Notes: generated by a model not told the origin, from the sequence alone. A stretch of 24,250 nucleotides of DNA from Chara braunii (GCA_003427395.1 BFEA01000041.1:2435242-2459491); one strand, 5' to 3'; counted from the first letter of the stretch, positions 8,110 to 16,036 are shown. Translations and numbers: made by a program.

Positions 8110-9034
8110 TGTTACAATGTTTGTCTCTTCCACTTCAATTGCTAAAACGCTTACGACAACCCCACTTTATCACCATATCTAATACTTGGGAAGTTGGGAG
8201 AAATGATTTATTAAAACTTTGATTTCCTCTAGATTCTTTTGTGAGGCTTCCATCATAATGGTTAAATCATAAGCAAACATGGAATAAAGGGGTATAGCTT
8301 CCTTAGGGATATCTGAGATCTGTAGGCGATTTATACTAGGATTAGATCTTAGGTTTACTCATAAGGCTTCCATAATGATGACAAAGAGGAAGGATGTTAA
8401 TGGATCCCCTTGACGTACCGATCTCTGAAGTATAATCTCAGGGGAAAGTAACCCATTTACATGACTCCTTGTAATTGCATTAAAATGATTAAAGTGAAGA
8501 ATTTGAACCCACCTTCATATGATAGGCCTAATATTCATTCTTTCCAAACAAGTGTCTAAGAAATTGCAGTTAACATGGTTACACACTTTTTTCAAGTCAA
8601 TGAATATAAAGGCAACGTTTCGACGGTTTTGTCCCGAAAATCTTAACCATGTAACTAATTAACAAAATATTGTCATGAATATTCCTTCCGCTAATAAACA
8701 GTGTCTCAGAGGGATGCATTATATCTGTCATGACCGGTATAAAGCAATTAGTTAGAGTTTTAGTTAGCATCTTGTAGACTACTGTCAGAAGTGCGATGGG
8801 CCTATAGTTTCTTATATTTCTCTTATCCTACAGAATCATAATTCCTTGTCCTACCATCTCACCCATTTGACCAGAAACCTGAATCCATTTATAATATTTT
8901 AATATATCATATGAAAAGGTGGGCCACATGATTCCACAAAATTCCTTTGAGAGATCATTCACTTTTAGAGCCTTGTCCTCTTCCATTTGCAACAATGCAG
9001 TCAAGATTTTTTGTTTTGTTATTGGTCTATCCAA
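8110..9034 (-). pseudogene. LINE reverse transcriptase domain, broken
   Basis: Read on the minus strand: PITKQKILTALLQMEEDKAL (9027 down), NYRPIALLTVVYKMLTKTL (about 8809 down), FISGRNIHDNILL (about 8698), AFIFIDLKKVCNHVN (8613-8570; motif A, whose usual KAFD has drifted), SVRQGDPLTSFLF (8422-8384), and FAYDLTIMME (about 8277-8248), where the catalytic YADD/FADD has become FAYD. Stops fall after GIMIL, RPII and MEAL and there is at least one frameshift between motif A and VRQGDPL. The missing second aspartate and the stops mean no activity. An insertion of roughly 110 bp seems to separate LSEIEQII (near 9163) from PITKQ. Confidence 0.85.
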
Positions 9035-9299
9035 CTCTTCCTTTTATTGTTGCGACAAAGATTGAAAAAAAAAACTCTATAAAATCTTTCAAAAAGCGCA
9101 GGTGTCACGGTACCACAGAGAACAACCAAACAAATTATACAAAGGAGCGTTAGCTGTAGTTAGATAATCTGTTCGATTTCAGATAGGTGATCGTAGGCGT
9201 CAATCGTTCTATTCTTTTTTGCTTCAAACTCATCAATCTTGGAGGTAAACAGATCTTTCAAAAAGTTATATGTTATTTTGAGACTAGAGGGAGAGACGA

Positions 9300-9985
9300 A
9301 AGTGCATAAGACGCGAGAGAGACTAGAGGATGTCGTGGAAAGTGGATTGAGGTTGCCTTGACCGAGGAAGCGAGGATGATTGGACAAATCTAGGCAACCG
9401 TGGACAATGGGATGGAGGATGAAGGAAAGGAGGAGGGGATGGAGAGCGGGAGGGACAAGATGTAAATGAGTTCAGCTTGACCTTGTTGAGAAGAGAGAGT
9501 GTAATACAGGCGGAAAACTTTATGGGTAATGAGCTTGGTGGGTACAAGGTGTGAAGGAAGGATTGTTTCACCAAGGGTTGCAACGGGAAATAGTAGGTCT
9601 TTTGGACTGATTGTTTTCTTTGTCGTGTAATGCATTAATGATTTGCAATAGCTACGTTAGTGTATATGTTTGCTTATGAGGTAGCATGTCAAGAATCTGG
9701 AAGCGAATTTCACCCAGATAAGGGAGGTCATACCCTTAAATTGGGAAGCGGCGCTAAACAAGGGCCCCACACTTACAACAAAATGATTGGGTTACCGATG
9801 CCTCATCTCAACTAATACCCATGACAATCTACAAAATACATCAGACAATGGACTTTTTCACACACCTGTTGGCCTATGACCCAGATCTGCCAGCTGCTAG
9901 GTTGGCACAGGGGAAAATACAAACAGCTAGACTGCCAAAGCCCTATGTAAGATCTTTATGGGGGGTAGTGGGCAACAAAGGAAAA
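9300..9985. other. no gene recognised
   Basis: G/A-rich on the plus strand around 9400-9500, with overlapping minus-strand frames rich in S, P and L that reflect composition. A short plus frame around 9843 reads TSDNGLF, which recalls integrase wording but has no supporting context. Confidence 0.5.
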
Positions 9986-9991
9986 GGGATT

Positions 9992-10053
9992 TTTTCGTCT
10001 TTGAATAAGAAGTCAAAATTTGCTAAGTCTGAAGTATTATACTTAGAAGTTAT

Positions 10054-10098
<45 letters not shown>

Positions 10099-10137
10099 CT
10101 CAAAACATATCACAAATGAAGAAGGATTAAAAAATCA
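9992..10137 (+). pseudogene. Ty3/gypsy RT thumb fragment with poly-A insertion
   Basis: From 10001 the frame reads LNKKSKFAKSEVLYLEVIS, matching the Ty3/gypsy RT stretch usually written as K-C-x-F...V-x-YLGH-x-(I/V)S. It is interrupted by exactly 39 A (10058-10096), thirteen lysine codons that keep the frame, and then continues DSKHITNEEGLKN, corresponding to the S-x-E-G-(I/L/V)-x segment. The TTAA element at 10138 cuts it off. RT catalytic motifs upstream are absent; before 9990 I see no gypsy similarity. Confidence 0.68.
10058..10096. repeat. poly-A tract (39)
   Basis: Uninterrupted A run inside the gypsy RT remnant, with a length divisible by three. Confidence 0.97.
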
Positions 10138-10290
10138 TTAAGCCGCCAGTACACGGCCCCAGCCTTGCTGAAATGAAAACTCATCGCCTACGAAAATTTC
10201 AGAGGCCTATCACCATAGATGAATTGAATCGGCGGTGGGCGTCTTCTGAAAAGGGCCCACAACCGATAGCTGGATGTGCTGGTGGCTGAA
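10138..10290. mobile_element. TTAA-flanked MITE-like element (copy 2)
   Basis: TTAA (10138-10141), left terminus GCCGCCAGTAC, right terminus GTGCTGGTGGC (10276-10286), then TGAA, one change from TTAA. Termini match at 9 of 11. The body is 145 bp. Gypsy-like coding similarity lies on both sides, so it appears to have inserted into the pol relic; the flanks are too decayed to prove an exact join. Confidence 0.62.
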
Positions 10291-10470
10291 GGCTTCAGGA
10301 AAAAAATGCTGCAATCAGAGGTTGGACAAGACCAAAGACTCTAGTTGAAATTAAGATCTTTCCTAGGATTGGTGCGCTATTAATAATTTCTTAGGTGGTG
10401 TGACTCTCAGTCCTTGTCCCACGGCCAGTGTCACAGGAACTCCATTGTAGCTGTGCCTATGAGAAGACTA
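10291..10470 (+). pseudogene. Ty3/gypsy RT-RNase H connector fragment
   Basis: NAAIRGWTRPKTLVEI (about 10309-10356) corresponds to the gypsy stretch K-x-x-AI-x-x-W-P-x-P-x-(T/N)-x-x-E(V/L). In the next frame RSFLGLVRY matches the universal (R/Q)-x-FLGL-x-x-YYR segment. SIVAVPMRRLL, just before 10471, matches I-x-x-PL-x-x-LL. A frameshift and stops separate the pieces. The fragment ends exactly at the TTAA that starts the next insertion. Confidence 0.75.
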
Positions 10471-11331
10471 TTAAACCACCAGGACACGGCCTCGGCATTG
10501 CAGCAAAATATCTTGTCGCAACAAGAAGTAAAAGGCGGGCTCGGGACAGGGTCGGAGCTTCAGAAGGTTTCCGAATTTTGGGCCCATCTCAAATCCGTAC
10601 ATCCCGAAAACCAAAACGAGCTTTGGCCGTGATTGCAGTTGGATACACTTTTTGGAGTACTCGTGCGAGTTTGCCCTCAATTAGGGCACCTTAGCTGAAC
10701 GTAGAACACGGGGAGAAGGACTGTCGGACTCTCAAAAAAAAAAAAAAAAAAAAGCCTTTAGCCGTGACTGCAGTTGGATACACTTTTTGGAGTACTCGTG
10801 CGAGTTTGCCCTCAGTGAGGGAACTTCAGCAGAACGTAGAACAAGGGGAGCAGGACTGTCCGACTCTCAGAAAAAGAACAAAACAAAAAAAAAAAGCCAA
10901 CAACGCTTCGGCCGTGAAAGTGGTTGGATGCATTTCAACGTCACTAGTGGGAGTATGCCCTCAGCGAGGGTGTTTTGAGCAGGAGGAATATGGGCTGGCT
11001 TGATGGCAGGGCCAGGAAGACAAAAACAAAAGGAGAAAAAAAGGAAAAGCAGCAACATTTCCCTCTCTCCGTAATAGTGGTCAGATGCATTCAGTAAAGT
11101 GATCATTTGCCTATGGCCTCCGGAGACGTCCTTTCACGACATCATTGCTCTCTGGCATGTTTGTTCCTTTTTTTTCTTTCTTTTCTTTTTTCCCTTCAGG
11201 GAGACGGGCGGAACCAGTGCCACTTCCGAAATTTCCACTGCAGGTACCCTCACGCAGAAGGCTCGGAAAATAGTGGCGCGCGGTGGGCAGGTAGGTTCGG
11301 GATTTTAGCTGCGGGTGTACTGGTGGTTTAA
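10471..11331. mobile_element. TTAA-flanked element (copy 3) inserted in gypsy pol
   Basis: TTAA (10471-10474), left terminus ACCACCAGGACAC, right terminus GTGTACTGGTGGT (11315-11327), then TTAA (11328-11331). The terminal 13 bp match at 12 of 13. The body is 853 bp, contains no transposase frame, and is largely a tandem array (10621-11130). The coding flanks on both sides belong to the same gypsy pol frame, broken at a leucine-lysine step; the host sequence would have one TTAA there. That supports a genuine 4-bp TTAA target duplication. Confidence 0.85.
10621..11130. repeat. tandem array of about 135-158 bp units inside TTAA element 3
   Basis: Units begin at 10621, 10756, 10906 and (weakly) 11064 with (C)TTYGGCCGTGA...GTTGGATRCA. 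Units 1 and 2 share GGAGTACTCGTGCGAGTTTG, in which ACTCG-TG-CGAGT is palindromic. A second small hairpin follows, CCCTCAGTGAGGG in unit 2 and CCCTCAGCGAGGG in unit 3. Each of the first three units runs into an A-rich stretch. Divergence rises from left to right. Confidence 0.88.
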
Positions 11332-11745
11332 AGCAAGAAACACCATGGCTGTGTGACAAGCACTGGGAATTATATTTTCAAGAAGTTAAAGCTCTAACTC
11401 ACTACCCTGTTCTGAAAATCAATGATCATCCACACCCTTTGTTTTTACAATTGATACTAGTCAGTATTGGGAATGGGGCGGTTTTGGAGCAAGATGACAG
11501 AAGGGCTATAGACCAGTCGAGTTCATGTATAATCACCTATACGCTCTGATAAATCGGCAAATTCGGCGTATGAGAGAGAACTGTGTGCGCTATTCGAAGC
11601 ACCATCAACATGGAAGTACTACTTGCTTTGTAGAGACTTCAACCAACATCTCCTCGGACAATGAGACTTTGAATTCGCTAAAATTTTGACTGTCCAATAA
11701 GTCAGCGCGATGGTCTGCCATCATTGACACCTACAGTGAGTGGCT
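11328..11745 (+). pseudogene. Ty3/gypsy RNase H region, broken
   Basis: Immediately after the TTAA element the frame reads KQETPWLCDKHWELYFQEVK, the gypsy (K)-x-x-x-(P/F)-W...F-x-x-LK segment. It continues with ALTHYPVLKI and NGAVLEQDD, the start of RNase H (usually D-A-S-x-x-G-x-GAVL-x-Q; here the DAS aspartate is lost). After a stop at 11530, SAYERELCALFEA and KYYLLCRDF (11563-11640) match (Y/S)-x-x-(Y/F)-(D/E)-(R/K)-E-L-x-A...F-x-x-YL-x-G-x-x-F. More stops follow at 11662 and about 11698. Clearly inactive. Integrase was not found downstream. Confidence 0.85.
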
Positions 11746-12149
11746 CCATTTGAGCGCGTTGGTGATACTTGATGGAATGATTGCAATTTTCCTTTTCTCA
11801 GTTCTACTCAGCTTTTTCAAAGAGGGAGGGAGGAATCAGTTCTGTAGCATTAGAGATCTGGCGCCCAGTACTGGGGCGAAGAGGTTTTTTCCCCTCCCTT
11901 AGTAAAAAAAAAAAAAAAAAAGATGAGAGTTACCTCTAGTTGCACATGCAGAGTGCTGATTTTGCAAAGTCCTTTGCGGCTTCTCCAGCAGCAAGAATTG
12001 GTGTTGTTGGGCAAGCCCAAGCAGGAGATGTCGCTGCTATGCAGCGAAAGGGTCGTCAGGTCTCCTTATTTTGCCCTGCAGGGCCGGCATTGCATTTAGG
12101 TTCCAGACCATGCAAGTAGGCTTTCAGACTTGGACTCAAAGCTATCAGG
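11746..12149. other. no gene recognised
   Basis: Contains an 18-A tract (11904-11921) and otherwise unremarkable sequence. Confidence 0.55.
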
Positions 12150-12332
12150 GGCCAAGTCCCACTAGCAGCGTTGAGTTTCGCCAACGCCTGAATCTGGACG
12201 TGTTTGTGGAGATGTGCGGTTGAGTTTTGGAGATGTGCTGTTGAGGAAACTAAAAGCGATTTCTGCACATCTCCACAAACACGTCCAGATTCAGGCATTG
12301 AGGAAACTCAATGCTGCTAGTGGGACTTGGCC
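12150..12332. repeat. 68-bp-arm inverted repeat with nested hairpins
   Basis: The left arm (12150-12217) and right arm (12265-12332) are reverse complements at 64 of 68 positions, separated by 47 bp that echo parts of the arm (GGAGATGTGC, TTGAGGAAACT). Each arm has an inner hairpin: the right arm has GCATTGAG-GAAA-CTCAATGC, a perfect 8-bp stem with a GAAA loop; the left has GCGTTG...CAACGC. The G-C pair of one is A-T in the other, so inner pairing is preserved. Read outward, both strands encode the peptide HLHKHVQIQAL(A/R)KLNAASG. Confidence 0.93.
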
Positions 12333-12434
12333 TCAGATTGATCTGGTTCCTCTATCAAGTCAGTGTCATTGTCAGACTGGTCTGAGGCAAGTTTTTTTTG
12401 TTTAAGACTGCTGAATCTGCTGATCCCATCAGGG

Positions 12435-12437
<3 letters not shown>

Positions 12438-12478
<41 letters not shown>

Positions 12479-12568
12479 AAAGACTCTGCAGGTCCTATTA
12501 GGGAGGGTGATAAGAGCAGCTCCCTCTACTAGGACCTTTGCGGTCGCTCCATCTATTGGTGGAGAGGT
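12438..12568 (-). mobile_element. SINE-like family, copy E
   Basis: In sense (minus) orientation: CCACCAATAGATGGAGC box, a short linker, the third hairpin (12489-12537; AGGTCCTA/TAGGACCT and GGGAG/CTCCC stem blocks), loop TGCTCTTATCA, then GCAGAGTCTTTC and 40 A (12438-12477). The 5' portion normally carrying the GCTGGACCC hairpin is replaced by unrelated sequence after 12568. Confidence 0.75.
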
Positions 12569-12705
12569 CTGTCTGAGACAAGGTTAGTGACCTGGGTAGA
12601 AAGAGCATTTGATTCTCCTTGCCCGATTGAACTGATGATATGCGCAGGAAGGATTTGAGAAGATGAGGCAGGATCGTTTCCTCAATTCGTAGTGCAACAG
12701 TCATC

Positions 12706-12777
12706 AGTATACCATTCCCTTGATCGACGTGAATGACCTACCAAAGGAAATCATAGTAGGGAGGGATGCTCTTATCA
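12706..12777 (+). pseudogene. possible retropepsin C-terminal fragment
   Basis: One plus frame reads YTIPLIDVNDLPKEIIVGRD followed by ALI. The (I/V)-(I/L)-(L/V)-G-(R/M)-D-x-L pattern is typical of the end of Ty3/gypsy-type aspartic proteases. No DTGA motif was found upstream, and protease should lie 5' of RT, so this does not belong to the pol relic at 9992-11745. It overlaps solo hairpin K, which may make the similarity coincidental. A similar string, IPLVSVKDL, occurs in the duplication near 13008. Confidence 0.25.
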
Positions 12778-12797
12778 CCCTACCTACCATGGTTTCC
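12746..12797 (+). repeat. solo third-hairpin of the SINE-like family (K)
   Basis: Arms 12746-12765 and 12778-12797 pair at 18 of 20 positions (one G-T). The 12-nt loop ATGCTCTTATCA contains the family loop TGCTCTTATCA exactly. No family core is attached on either side. Confidence 0.7.
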
Positions 12798-12825
12798 CGA
12801 ACGGGGCGTAATTTACTCTAAGACT

Positions 12826-12851
12826 TACTGTTCCCCGAACGGGTCGTAATT

Positions 12852-12903
<52 letters not shown>

Positions 12904-13335
12904 ACGGCGGGCAGACAGGGAACCAAAGTGTACAAAAACTTGAACTTATTGCAATACAACATGAGAAACGCCGCTTACACCTCAATGGGTTTCAGCAACC
13001 AGTGTGTCATTCCCTTGGTCAGTGTGAAGGACCTCAGCCATTTCCTGAACAACCTTCTTCACCCGGATAGCCTGAGAACAACAGGTCATTATCATAGCAT
13101 GTGGTCTGAAAGCTACTCCAAATTCAGCTATTATAACGACCGGGCGTTCTATTAGCGTGAAGACGGTCGTCACTCTATAGTCTTTTACTGTTCCCTCGAT
13201 GGGGCGTGTAATTCAGAGAGAGAAAGATCACAGCGCGATTGAAGCCACTCGGAGAGTCAACGTTAAAAAAACTTGAACTCATGCACTACGACATGGCTCA
13301 TGAAAAACGTGGCTTGCGCCTCAATGCGTTTCAAA
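12826..13335. repeat. diverged tandem duplication of about 358 bp with (GA)n
   Basis: ACTGTTCCCCGAACGGGTCGTAATTTAGAGAG near 12828 recurs as ACTGTTCCCTCGATGGGGCG near 13186. Both run into GA repeats (12853-12901, 13215-13225), then ATCACRGCG, AAACTTGAACT and a TACACCTCAATGGGTTTCA / TGCGCCTCAATGCGTTTCA block. A shorter echo of the CCCGAACGGGGCGTAATTTA part precedes the first copy at 12796. The 75-codon frame inside copy 1 is not preserved in copy 2. Confidence 0.85.
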
Positions 13336-14246
13336 TGGACACCAGACTGGCTGGTAGTCATCGGGAGATATTAAGATCTAATCCCCGTCTGCGCCTTTCG
13401 GCATAATTTCCTTCCCTTCTCCTTCTCTGCACCCCTTCCTTTCTGTCTCGTTCGCGCTATGACGATTTCAGTGATCGGGACTGGAAAAAAAAAAAAAAAA
13501 AGAGTTAGTGCCAACTTCCGCAAGTATATAACCCGCTGTCTGAACAGCTTATTCGAATCCTGACTTTTTCCGCCCAGGCTGCCCTCTTGTCGTCAATTTC
13601 TATGACTGATACTTTTGAGCCAACCGCAGGATATGCCCCAACTGCGGTCACCAGACCCTCATCTATTCCTCGTGTCGAGATCGGTCAAAAGACACAAACT
13701 CTTATTCTGAGCCTCATTACGGCTCGCAAGGGCCGGAGCAATCATTGCCGTTCTCCATGGCTTGGAAACGCCACAAAAAGATGAGCGAGAACGTCCCAGT
13801 CATCACCTTAAAGTTTTTTCTTTGTTTGTTTTCTTTTTCTCTTTCTGTTCTCTCTACACTCTTCTCTCAACTTCTGTTTCTTTTACCTTCCATTACCTAC
13901 TCCTAAGACTATCTAGAGGGGACCCCTGCAAGCATAGTTTTCCTCTCTCTGTGAAGGGGAGATTTCATGTTGCCCCTTGCCCCTAATGGTTAGGGTATAG
14001 GGTTGGGGCCGCCAGTGGGGGTCTGGCTAACACAAAGACCGAGACCTGCCAGTAGCTGTGCCTCCCTTTCTCATCGTCCCCCACCCTTCATCGAGTAGCA
14101 GCAGAGGCTATGGCCAACACTCTCCCACACACCACACACAACCCACTCGCGCTCACACTCACACCCGTGTTGGTCATAGACCCCGCTAATAGCGATCAGG
14201 GGTATCCAGAGGACTATCACAGTCCGTTGGCACTAAGTGCGCCGCA
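13336..14246. other. no gene recognised; short simple repeats
   Basis: Contains a 17-A tract (13485-13501), a T/C-rich stretch (13812-13880) and CA-rich DNA (14113-14165). No frame with recognisable motifs. Confidence 0.55.
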
Positions 14247-14318
14247 GGCGGCCATGGGGCTTGAACCCACAACCTCCTGAATGCCACTTGCATGCCTAAC
14301 CAACTGAGCTAGGCCGCT
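14247..14318 (-). repeat. tRNA-derived SINE head / tRNA pseudogene
   Basis: On the minus strand a 72-nt unit has a near-perfect A box (TAGCTCAGTTGG), a B box (GGGTTCAAGCCCC) at tRNA spacing, a T stem GTGGG/CCCAT that is mostly paired, and acceptor ends AGCGGCC/GGCCGCC pairing at 6 of 7. The D stem is partial and no 5-bp anticodon stem with a 7-nt loop forms, so a functional tRNA is unlikely. A T/G tract on the plus strand follows at 14335-14367. Confidence 0.65.
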
Positions 14319-14382
14319 GGATAACCGCTCATCATTTTTTTGTTTTTTTTTGTTTTTTTTTGTTTTTACAGGTCGGTCTGAC

Positions 14383-14508
14383 TTCCAGGGTTGGTGATAA
14401 GAGCACCTGTGGAACAAAGCACTGCCCTTGCTTATGGCCCCATTTTATTGGTAGGGCGGCTAGGGCCCATAGGAGACAGGGCGCACTGAAAACTGGGTCC
14501 AGCATCCC
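14383..14508 (-). mobile_element. SINE-like family, copy I, diverged
   Basis: Sense (minus): start GGGATGCTGGACCCAGTTTT, then an unrelated 20-bp interruption, a drifted CTACCAATAAAATGG box, and the third hairpin with loop TGCTCTTATCA but a short bulged stem (TTCCAGG/CCTGTGGAA). An A-rich tail is represented by the plus-strand T/G tract at 14335-14367. Confidence 0.6.
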
Positions 14509-14645
14509 ATTACTGTGAAACGAGAGGATAAATAAAAGGGCGATGCCCGATGCCGCGATCGCTTTGAGAGAAATTTAATCTTCCGCATAATCTTATAGGA
14601 CATATTAGCCCTTTTTTCTCCCTGTCCGGAATGCCACGAGGGTGA

Positions 14646-14679
14646 ACTACTGGGGGTGATATGAGCAGCCCCCACTAGT
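14646..14679 (-). repeat. solo third-hairpin of the SINE-like family (J)
   Basis: Arms ACTACTGGGGG (14646-14656) and CCCCCACTAGT (14669-14679) pair at 10 of 11; in sense orientation the loop contains TGCTCATATCA. No family core follows. The poly-A tail of copy F lies immediately next to it, so F may have inserted into this copy. Confidence 0.7.
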
Positions 14680-14682
14680 ACA

Positions 14683-14829
14683 TTTTTTTAAAGGAAAAAC
14701 TTTATGCACAGGGGGTTCTGCTTAACGGGGTGATACGAGCATCCCCCTTAAGCAGATCCCTGTAATCGAAAGCTCCATCTATTGGTGGTGAGCAGCACCT
14801 GTTGGAAATCGGGTTCAGCGTCCCTGTAC
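14683..14829 (-). mobile_element. SINE-like family, copy F, most complete minus copy
   Basis: Sense (minus): AGGGACGCTGAACCCGATTT, GCAGGTGC-type spacer missing little, CACCAATAGATGGAGC box, then the third hairpin 14718-14755 (12 of 13 pairs, loop TGCTCGTATCA). An outer stem ACAGGG/CCCTGT extends it to 14708-14763. After it the sense strand runs GCATAAAGTTTTTCC and into a short A run (14683-14689 as T). Confidence 0.76.
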
Positions 14830-15054
14830 TGGGCCTGTAGTACAACATTACAGTTTTTTTAACAAACAGATCTGTAGTGTGCCCTAACTGCTAGAGCATT
14901 GTGAGAGCATCATGTCGGAACCATTCTCATGGTACAGTACTGTTCTCCGTTCCTAAGTACAGTCTGTAGTTGCTGTGCGCTCCATGCAAATTGTTCCAAC
15001 TACCGTCGACTATTTGTAACTTTTTTTAACTGCAACATGATCTCAGAAGGCATT

Positions 15055-15057
<3 letters not shown>

Positions 15058-15129
<72 letters not shown>
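15058..15129. repeat. poly-A tract (72)
   Basis: Uninterrupted A run. GGCATTCATA precedes it and GGCATTCATTG follows it: a direct repeat of GGCATTCAT flanking the tract, as expected of a target site duplication or an A-tract expansion. Confidence 0.95.
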
Positions 15130-15134
<5 letters not shown>

Positions 15135-15216
15135 TCATTGCTTCCCCAACCAACGGGGAAGGATTGACCTCCTGTCAAGTGAGTCGTCAAATAGAGAGCG
15201 TTAACTTTCCAGAGGA

Positions 15217-15284
15217 AGCATCAGCAGGCCAGCCAGATGAAGCGTCCGCGGGCCAGCCAGATGAAGCGTCAGCAGGCCAGCCAG
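15217..15284 (+). repeat. 24-bp tandem repeat, open in one frame
   Basis: AGCRTCAGCAGGCCAGCCAG starts units at 15217, 15241 and 15265 (2.8 units). In the frame of 15212 it reads EASAGQPD three times, and all three variable columns fall in third codon positions. The frame is open from the poly-A to about 15363 but has no ATG and ends in low-complexity phenylalanine. Confidence 0.85.
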
Positions 15285-15299
15285 GCGTCCACACAAGGA

Positions 15300-15890
15300 A
15301 CCCTTTTTTTTTTTTTTAATATTGCTCCAATCTATTCGTTTTTTTTTTGTTTTTTTTTTCATTAATGCATCTTATAACTCAGAGTGTGTTGTTTATTGTT
15401 TCCTAGGGCTATGACCATTTATGTCACATCCTGGGGCTCCGTTATCCCATAGAGCTGCCAGCATCACCCATCCCATATTGGAGCACCCCTTTTCTATTAG
15501 CCCTGCCTTATTCAGCAGCCCTCCTATTCGCTATTGCTATGGCTGTTTCTTTAAACCCGTGAAACCCTTTAAACCCTTTCCCTTCTCAGGGCCCATATAA
15601 AGCACATTCATAATCCTAGTGGCCTGAGGATCAGCAGGAGGTGGAATGCAATCCAATGCGAAGTCGCTTTTGAAGTGTAATGTAGTCCTGCATCTTGAAG
15701 GGAGAATCCACAGCTCCATGCACCTTGAGCTCTCAAACCGTTATGCCGTAGCCTGCCTGATCACAGCACCCCTTCGCTGGACTTCATTCATGGTGTAGGG
15801 GCCCTGCTCCCTTAGATGCGTCGGTGTTCATGGTTCCAGCTGCAGGGCATGCGGCAGTGACGGACATCAATCCCAGTGCTTCACGATGTA
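15300..15890. other. no gene recognised
   Basis: T-rich stretches at 15306-15320 and 15340-15359, then unique-looking sequence without a supported frame. Confidence 0.55.
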
Positions 15891-16036
15891 TCAAATGGGA
15901 CGCTGGACCCCGTTTCCAGCAGGTGATGCTCCCCACCAATAGATGGAGCAGCCCGATAGGTAAGCCCTCAATTCTGACGGTTCTCCTACCACCGCCAGAA
16001 TAGAGGGATATCGCAAGGGCATTTCAAAAAAAAAAA
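15886..16036 (+). mobile_element. SINE-like family, copy C, near complete
   Basis: Sense is the plus strand. GATGTATCAAATGGGACGCT starts it, then GGACCCCGTTTCCAGCAGG (first hairpin), GCTCCCCACCAATAGATGG (second), the linker GCCCGATAGGTAAGCC, the third hairpin at 15965-16007 with 15 of 17 pairs and loop TTCTCCTACCA, then ATATCGCAAGGGCATTTC and ten A (16026-16036). With copy A it defines the 5' start and the 3' end of the family. Confidence 0.8.

Larger units (their letters stand above)
6428..9290 (-). mobile_element. decayed non-LTR retrotransposon (LINE), 5'-truncated
   Basis: An AT-rich block quite unlike its flanks carries, in 5'-3' minus-strand order, a full series of reverse transcriptase motifs (see the RT entry), then connector and cysteine-rich C-terminal remnants. 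There is no recognisable apurinic endonuclease, so the copy is 5'-truncated or the domain has decayed. Frames shift repeatedly and many stops interrupt, so it cannot encode an active protein. Motif wording (GR.I.DNILL, VRQGDPL) suggests the L1/Tx1 group; the clade call is tentative. Boundaries are estimated from coding similarity and base composition; I found no target site duplication. Confidence 0.82.

Noticed and set aside
9843-9880. Integrase-like TSDNG string
   Set aside because: Five residues only, wrong position relative to the gypsy relic, and a stop soon after.
14247-14318. Functional tRNA gene
   Set aside because: Boxes and acceptor stem are good, but the anticodon arm does not form and the D stem is partial.
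14708-14829. Hammerhead-type ribozyme in the SINE-like family (TGATA... and GGAAACC in antisense)
   Set aside because: The CUGANGA and GAAA core segments are not joined by a single helix II and the cleavage-site triplet is not in place.
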